64,000 nucleotides of DNA from Lachnospiraceae bacterium JC7. Lineage in GTDB: Bacteria; Bacillota; Clostridia; Lachnospirales; Lachnospiraceae. The position numbers were made by a program, and so were the translations under genes. Location of the stretch: positions 1-64,000 of the forward strand of contig ALYD01000001.1 of assembly GCA_000513555.1 (NCBI GenBank), read 5' to 3'. Under the pieces are notes generated by a model. That model had not been told where the DNA came from, did not search any database, and worked only from the letters and a program-made list of their open reading frames with translations. Positions 60,038-64,000 of this stretch are shown in pieces; within the stretch, counting starts at the first letter, position 1, and every line of letters begins with the position of its first letter.

Positions 60038-61426
60038 ATGTTTGCAGATATTGCAAAAATTTTCATTAAGAGTGGAAAAGGCGGAAACGGACATGTTTCC
60101 TTCAGACGTGAGCTGTTCGTACCATGCGGCGGACCTGATGGCGGCGACGGCGGTAAGGGCGGTGACATCATCGTCGAAGTGGACAAGGGTAAGAATACTC
60201 TTGAGGATTTCCGTAACCGTCAGAAATACGTGGCTACCCCGGGTGAAGAAGGCGGTGGAAAGCGTATGCACGGTAAAAACGGTAAGGATCTCGTGCTCAA
60301 GGTGCCTGAGGGAACCATCATTCGTGATTTTGAGACCAAAAAGGTCATTGCGGATATGTCAGGTGAGAACCAGAGGATCGTCCTTCTGAAGGGCGGAAAG
60401 GGAGGCCTCGGCAATATGCATTTTGCCACACCTTCCATGCAGGCTCCAAAGTTCGCACAGCCTGGTCAGGATGCAAGAGAGATATGGGTTCAGCTTGAGC
60501 TTCGCGTTATTGCGGATGTCGGACTGGTTGGACTTCCGAATGTAGGTAAGTCAACCATTCTTTCCATGTGTTCAAACGCAAGACCTGAGATCGCAAACTA
60601 TCACTTCACAACACTTACTCCACATCTCGGAGTTGTAGGCCTCAAGGGTGACAGATCCTTCGTAATGGCTGATATCCCGGGACTTATCGAGGGTGCTTCT
60701 GAGGGTGTTGGTCTCGGTCATGAGTTCCTTCGCCATATCGAGCGTTGTAAGGTGCTTATCCATGTAGTGGATGCTTCCGGCTGTGAGGGAAGAGATCCGG
60801 TGGAAGACATCAAGACCATCAACGAAGAGATCGAAAAGTATGATCCGGATATCCTTAAGAAGCCGATGATCATCGCATGCAACAAGACAGATCTCATCAT
60901 TGACGAGCAGGATTCGGACAGTGCCGTTACAAGGATCAAGGAGATCTACGAGCCACAGGGTGTGAAGGTTTTTGCAATTTCTGCAGCTACCAATACAGGA
61001 CTTCGCGACCTTCTTGAGGCAGCATGGACTTACGTTGAGGAAGCCGGCGCCAAGGAAGTTGAAGTTTACGAGAGCGAAGTTGATTTAGAGACACTCGGAC
61101 ACAAGGAGCAGCTCGAAATCGAGTACAAGCGCCTTGATGCCAATACCTTCTCTGTTGAAGGTCCAAAGATCGAGAAAATGCTCGGATACACCAATCTTCA
61201 GGTTGAAAAGGGCTTTGAGTTCTTCCAGCGTTTCATGGATGAGCAGGGCGTTATCAAACAGCTTAAGAAGATGGGAATCCAGGAGGGTGATACCATCAAG
61301 ATCTATGGACATACATTTGAGTACTATGATACTGATGCTTACGAAGAGGGCGATATGGAAAGTGCCATCGAACAGGCATTCCCTAAGCGTCATCAGGCAA
61401 AGAAGAACGGAGAAGAGGAAGAATGA
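60038..61426 (+). CDS. obgE: GTPase Obg (CgtA)
   Basis: Essential GTPase in 50S ribosome assembly and stress response. The 462 residues begin with the glycine-rich Obg fold (FIKSGKGGNGHVSFRRE and GGPDGGDGGKGGDIIVEV), then the G domain with GLPNVGKSTILSMCSNARPE, NYHFTTLTPHLGVV, DIPGLIEGASEGVGLGHEFL and NKTDL, and the C-terminal OCT domain that Firmicute Obg proteins carry. AAAGGAG lies 12-13 bases before ATG 60038, slightly far. It overlaps yhbY by four bases. Confidence 0.97.
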   Translation: MFADIAKIFIKSGKGGNGHVSFRRELFVPCGGPDGGDGGKGGDIIVEVDKGKNTLEDFRNRQKYVATPGEEGGGKRMHGKNGKDLVLKVPEGTIIRDFETKKVIADMSGENQRIVLLKGGKGGLGNMHFATPSMQAPKFAQPGQDAREIWVQLELRVIADVGLVGLPNVGKSTILSMCSNARPEIANYHFTTLTPHLGVVGLKGDRSFVMADIPGLIEGASEGVGLGHEFLRHIERCKVLIHVVDASGCEGRDPVEDIKTINEEIEKYDPDILKKPMIIACNKTDLIIDEQDSDSAVTRIKEIYEPQGVKVFAISAATNTGLRDLLEAAWTYVEEAGAKEVEVYESEVDLETLGHKEQLEIEYKRLDANTFSVEGPKIEKMLGYTNLQVEKGFEFFQRFMDEQGVIKQLKKMGIQEGDTIKIYGHTFEYYDTDAYEEGDMESAIEQAFPKRHQAKKNGEEEE

Positions 61427-61890
61427 AGAAGTATATAAGAGACAGCAAGATGCGCTCCCAGCTTAAGGGTGCCGCAATGAACATTGAGCCTGTATTTTCT
61501 ATCGGAAAGAACAGCCTGACTCCTGAGTTTATCGAGGCTGTAAGAGAGAACATCACCAAGAACGAGCTCATCAAGATCAATGTATTAAAGAACTGTGATG
61601 ATGATCCAAAGGCCATCGCCCACACACTGGCAGGCCGTACACAGTCAGAAGTTGTACAGGTTATCGGACGTAAGATCGTTCTTTACAAGCCGGATCCTGA
61701 TTTCAAGAAGCGTAAGTACGAGATCTCAAAGGCCGAATTAAAGGAAGGCGGAAAGTCTGCAGGCAGAGGCGGAAAGAGCAAGAAGTTCAATGCTGAGATC
61801 GCCGGTGCCAAGAAGAAGGCCGCAAGAGGCGGTAAGAGTCTTCGATTCGTTGAAGAAGCGGATGAGGAATTTGACAACGACGTAGAGTGA
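61423..61890 (+). CDS. yhbY: YhbY-type RNA-binding protein (CRM domain)
   Basis: CRM-domain protein associated with pre-50S ribosomes. The 155 residues have the domain in the first 95 (LKGAAMNIEPVFSIGKNSLT, NELIKINVLKNCDDDPK, VVQVIGRKIVLYKP). A C-terminal extension of about 55 residues follows, rich in Lys, Arg and Gly with an acidic end; ordinary YhbY has about 95-100 residues. It overlaps obgE (ATGA), fitting a shared ribosome-assembly role. Confidence 0.93.
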   Translation: MKKYIRDSKMRSQLKGAAMNIEPVFSIGKNSLTPEFIEAVRENITKNELIKINVLKNCDDDPKAIAHTLAGRTQSEVVQVIGRKIVLYKPDPDFKKRKYEISKAELKEGGKSAGRGGKSKKFNAEIAGAKKKAARGGKSLRFVEEADEEFDNDVE

Positions 61891-61930
61891 TCCTAAAAAA
61901 CGGATCTACAGACGTACAGAGGTGTTTTTG

Positions 61931-62590
61931 ATGTGTGGTGCTGAAATGGATGAGAGTCAGCGTTCGCAGGAGTCCGGTTCAGTCAGGAAAAAGGTAGGTA
62001 TAATGGGTGGGACCTTCGATCCCATTCATAATGCCCATCTGGCTCTGGGGGAATGTGCCCGGATCCAGCTGAAACTTGATGAAGTGTGGTTCATGCCTGC
62101 AAAGGACCCGTACTTTAAGAAAAAGAAGAATGTTACCCCTGCCAGGTTCAGGGCGGAAATGACTTCCCTTGCGGTCTTTGGCCGTGAGGGTTTTGAGATG
62201 TCCGATTTTGAGCTTTTGAGGGATGGTGAAACCTATACGGCGGAGACTCTGGAAAAGTTAAATGAACTTTATCCTGACATTCATTTTTATTTTATTGTGG
62301 GCTCGGATTCCATGTATCAGATAGAGACATGGTGGCGTCCGGAGACTATCATGAAACTCGCTACCCTGGTGGTTGCCGAGCGTGAATATCCGGAAAGACA
62401 GAGAAGCTTCATGGATCAGGTCGCCTATCTCAGTGAAAAGTTCGGGGCGGATATCAGAGTCCTTGATTTCGAAGAATCGGATATTTCCAGCACCATGATA
62501 AGAGAAATGGCGGCAAGGGGAGAAGATATATCAGGTCTGGTTCCTGAGGCTGTTGCTCTTTACATAGGGAAACACGGGCTGTATAAATGA
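61931..62590 (+). CDS. nadD: Nicotinate-mononucleotide adenylyltransferase
   Basis: Joins nicotinate mononucleotide and ATP to form deamido-NAD in NAD synthesis. The 219 residues have the nucleotidyltransferase box MGGTFDPIHNAHLALG (GTFDPxHxxH), WFMPAKDPYFKKKK, FIVGSDSMYQIETWW and the C-terminal ISSTMIREMAARGEDISGLV. A frame from GTG 61922 exists; AGAGGTG fits ATG 61931. A 16-residue polar N-terminal extension precedes the core. Together with yqeK and rsfS it makes the usual Firmicute order. Confidence 0.96.
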   Translation: MCGAEMDESQRSQESGSVRKKVGIMGGTFDPIHNAHLALGECARIQLKLDEVWFMPAKDPYFKKKKNVTPARFRAEMTSLAVFGREGFEMSDFELLRDGETYTAETLEKLNELYPDIHFYFIVGSDSMYQIETWWRPETIMKLATLVVAEREYPERQRSFMDQVAYLSEKFGADIRVLDFEESDISSTMIREMAARGEDISGLVPEAVALYIGKHGLYK

Positions 62591-62614
62591 GATATATGAC
62601 ATTCGGAGGCTTAT

Positions 62615-63259
62615 ATGGCATCAGATAAGAACGGCAGGAAAAAAACGGATGAGGAGAAGCCTGATCTCTCGGAGATCTACGATTACAGAAAGAAGCTTAA
62701 GAAACTGTTGAAGCCTGACAGGTATGAACATTCTCTGAGCGTGAGCTTTACCTGTATATGTCTCGCCATGAAATATGGCGTGGATCTTTATAAGGCGGAG
62801 GTGGCAGGACTCTTACATGACTGTGCGAAGCAGTTCTCCAATCAGGACCTCATAAAGCTTTGCAGAAAAGAGGGTGTGGAGCTCACTGAGGATATGCTCA
62901 GGGCCCCTCAGGTCATTCATTCGGTTTACGGGGCCGAGTATGCCCGTAAAGCCTTCGGAATAGAGGATGAGGATATTCTGTCCGCGATATACTATCACAC
63001 TCTGGGAAAGCCGGAAATGAGCGTTCTGGAGGAGATCGTTTTTGTTGCGGATTATATCGAGGCCAGAAGATATAAGGCTGAGAGGCTTCCGGAGATACGG
63101 AGACTTGCTTTTGAGGATCTGGACAGAGCGGTCTATGAGATAAACTACGATACCATAAGCTACCTGGAGGAGTCCGGCGGATTTATCTGCAAGGATTCTT
63201 ATGATACATATCATTATTATAAAGAGCTTATGAAAAAGCAGGGTTTACCGATAAAGTAA
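62615..63259 (+). CDS. yqeK: YqeK family HD-domain phosphohydrolase
   Basis: Predicted diadenosine tetraphosphate (Ap4A) hydrolase of the YqeK group, recently characterised in Firmicutes. The 214 residues include an HD motif AGLLHDCAKQ near residue 67, an upstream His in RYEHSLSV, HSVYGAEYARK, the second metal segment AIYYHTLGKPEM and VFVADYIEARR. A 25-residue charged N-terminus precedes the domain. GGAGG precedes ATG 62615. It sits between nadD and rsfS, the standard neighbourhood. Confidence 0.94.
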   Translation: MASDKNGRKKTDEEKPDLSEIYDYRKKLKKLLKPDRYEHSLSVSFTCICLAMKYGVDLYKAEVAGLLHDCAKQFSNQDLIKLCRKEGVELTEDMLRAPQVIHSVYGAEYARKAFGIEDEDILSAIYYHTLGKPEMSVLEEIVFVADYIEARRYKAERLPEIRRLAFEDLDRAVYEINYDTISYLEESGGFICKDSYDTYHYYKELMKKQGLPIK

Positions 63260-63320
63260 GATAGAGGTAAATTCAAAGTTGGACATTAATTTAGCATGGC
63301 AGTAAAGGAGTAAACTTTTA

Positions 63321-63680
63321 ATGGCTAGTGAAACATCAAGAGAAATGGTCAAAGCAGCATACAATGCTATTTCTGATAAGAAGGGATACGATATCACCGT
63401 GATCGATATTTCGGAAGTATCTGTTATCGCGGATTACTTCGTCATCGCAACAGCTGATAACATCAGACAGGTGGATGCTCTCAGTGATGCGGTCGAGGAT
63501 AAGATGGCAGAGCTTAAGATCGATCTTCGCCGCAAGGAGGGTGTTCCTAACAGCGGCTGGATACTGCTCGATTACAACGACATCATCGTTCATGTATTTG
63601 ATAAGGAGCAGCGTCTTTTCTATGATCTTGAGAGGATCTGGTCAGACGGAAAGAAGATCGTTGATATAAACGAGCTTTAA
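63321..63680 (+). CDS. rsfS: Ribosomal silencing factor RsfS
   Basis: Binds L14 and stops the subunits from joining when nutrients are short. The 119 residues match the family: a helix, then DITVIDISEVSVIADYFVIA, NIRQVDALSDAVEDKM, RRKEGVPNSGWILLDYNDII and VHVFDKEQRLFYDLERIWSD. GGAG precedes ATG 63321 at a long distance (GTAAAGGAGTAAACTTTT). It ends the obgE-to-rsfS series before a strong terminator. Confidence 0.97.
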   Translation: MASETSREMVKAAYNAISDKKGYDITVIDISEVSVIADYFVIATADNIRQVDALSDAVEDKMAELKIDLRRKEGVPNSGWILLDYNDIIVHVFDKEQRLFYDLERIWSDGKKIVDINEL

Positions 63681-63690
63681 AATTATACAG

Positions 63691-63731
63691 GTGTCTTCCG
63701 GTGGCGGTGCCATCGGGAGGCACTTTTTTTA
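63691..63731 (+). terminator. Intrinsic terminator after rsfS
   Basis: GTGTCTTCCGGTGGC (63691-63705) pairs with GCCATCGGGAGGCAC (63709-63723, G-T pairs included) around GGT, followed by seven Ts. Confidence 0.93.
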
Positions 63732-63737
63732 TTTGGC

Positions 63738-63766
63738 TGGACAGGCTCAGGGATAAATATTATAAT
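63738..63766 (+). promoter_or_regulatory. Promoter of the last, partial gene
   Basis: TGGACA (63738-63743) and a perfect TATAAT (63761-63766) with a 17-bp spacer. Confidence 0.75.
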
Positions 63767-63811
63767 CATATCGGCAATATTTAAAAATTACCGAAAGAGA
63801 AGGCGGATACC

Positions 63812-64000
63812 ATGTTGGAGAAGGCAAAAGATACATTTGGTTATGACATCATTTATCACAGATTTAAAATGGCTCCAAAGGACGGTGAGAGTCTCGAGGA
63901 TCTGAAGAAGGATATGGCACAGCTTTCCGGTAAACTGAGTGCCTGCGGTATATACGTGCATTTTCTGGAAAGCAGTCTTGAGAAAAGGACAGGAAAGCAT
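63812..64000 (+). CDS. Unrecognised gene, 5' part, runs off the window
   Basis: ATG 63812 follows AAGGCGG at good distance and opens a frame of 63 codons that continues past the window end. The visible start is MLEKAKDTFGYDIIYHRF, then a charged helix (GESLEDLKKDMAQLSGKLS) and YVHFLESSLEKRTGK. No family is recognised from this piece. It has its own promoter after a terminator. Confidence 0.7.
   Translation, partial: MLEKAKDTFGYDIIYHRFKMAPKDGESLEDLKKDMAQLSGKLSACGIYVHFLESSLEKRTGKH

Noticed and set aside
1-64000. tRNA, rRNA, prophage or insertion-sequence genes
   Set aside because: All intergenic gaps were read; none contains a cloverleaf-like sequence with a recognisable TTCGA arm, and no transposase with DDE motifs or phage gene was seen apart from the PD-(D/E)XK protein.

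Overview
The window is 64 kb of dense, AT-leaning bacterial DNA in which every supported gene except one (23601-24437) lies on the + strand. The content points to an anaerobic Firmicute of the Lachnospiraceae type, perhaps Butyrivibrio-like. The evidence is a single-chain pyruvate:ferredoxin oxidoreductase, strong AGGAGG ribosome sites with occasional TTG or GTG starts, SepF and a clostridial-style mreCD-PBP2-RodA cluster. Family level is an inference from gene content; genus cannot be settled from the sequence alone. No rRNA, tRNA or CRISPR array was seen.

Layout. 1-671: end of a VanW-family surface protein. 999-4526: pyruvate:ferredoxin oxidoreductase as a single-gene unit. 4702-7759: der-plsY-gpsA (ribosome-assembly GTPase plus phospholipid precursor synthesis). 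8166-12993: a complete branched-chain amino acid ABC importer (livJHMGF) behind a strong promoter and a structured leader. 13203-15540: a beta-CASP RNA nuclease and a small membrane-anchored unknown. 15626-23522: alaS, rpsU, phoH, ybeY, a SpoVB/MurJ-like flippase and a BaiN-type flavoprotein.

23.5-29.4 kb is the accessory part. It holds a lone minus-strand PD-(D/E)XK nuclease-family protein, a 72-bp AGCAC pentanucleotide repeat, a secreted cell-wall-binding protein, a secreted Gly/Ser-rich protein and a membrane diguanylate cyclase. A 70-nt sequence occurs twice as direct repeats, once upstream of the secreted genes and once directly upstream of the cyclase. The cyclase is bracketed by two related terminators. 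This is the best candidate for an undescribed regulated surface module.

29.5-43.0 kb is housekeeping: a COG2509 FAD protein, proB-DUF896-proA, miaB, mutS-mutL-miaA and a methionine gamma-lyase-family enzyme. 43.1-51.2 kb is the cell-shape block radC-mreC-mreD-mrdA-rodA, followed by a methylglyoxal synthase homologue lacking the catalytic residues and a D,D-carboxypeptidase. 51.3-53.9 kb carries a small P-loop protein, an HlyD-like membrane protein and sepF. 54.0-59.1 kb has aroB, lspA, an RluA-family pseudouridine synthase and a large NlpC/P60 protein. 59.2-63.7 kb is rplU-rpmA (no prp gene between them), obgE, yhbY, nadD, yqeK and rsfS, a ribosome-biogenesis and NAD set. An unrecognised gene starts at 63812 and runs off the end.

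Most transcription units are bounded by clear intrinsic terminators and sigma-A-type promoters with 16-17 bp spacers. Gene functions are read from motifs and family resemblance by eye; no database search was possible.
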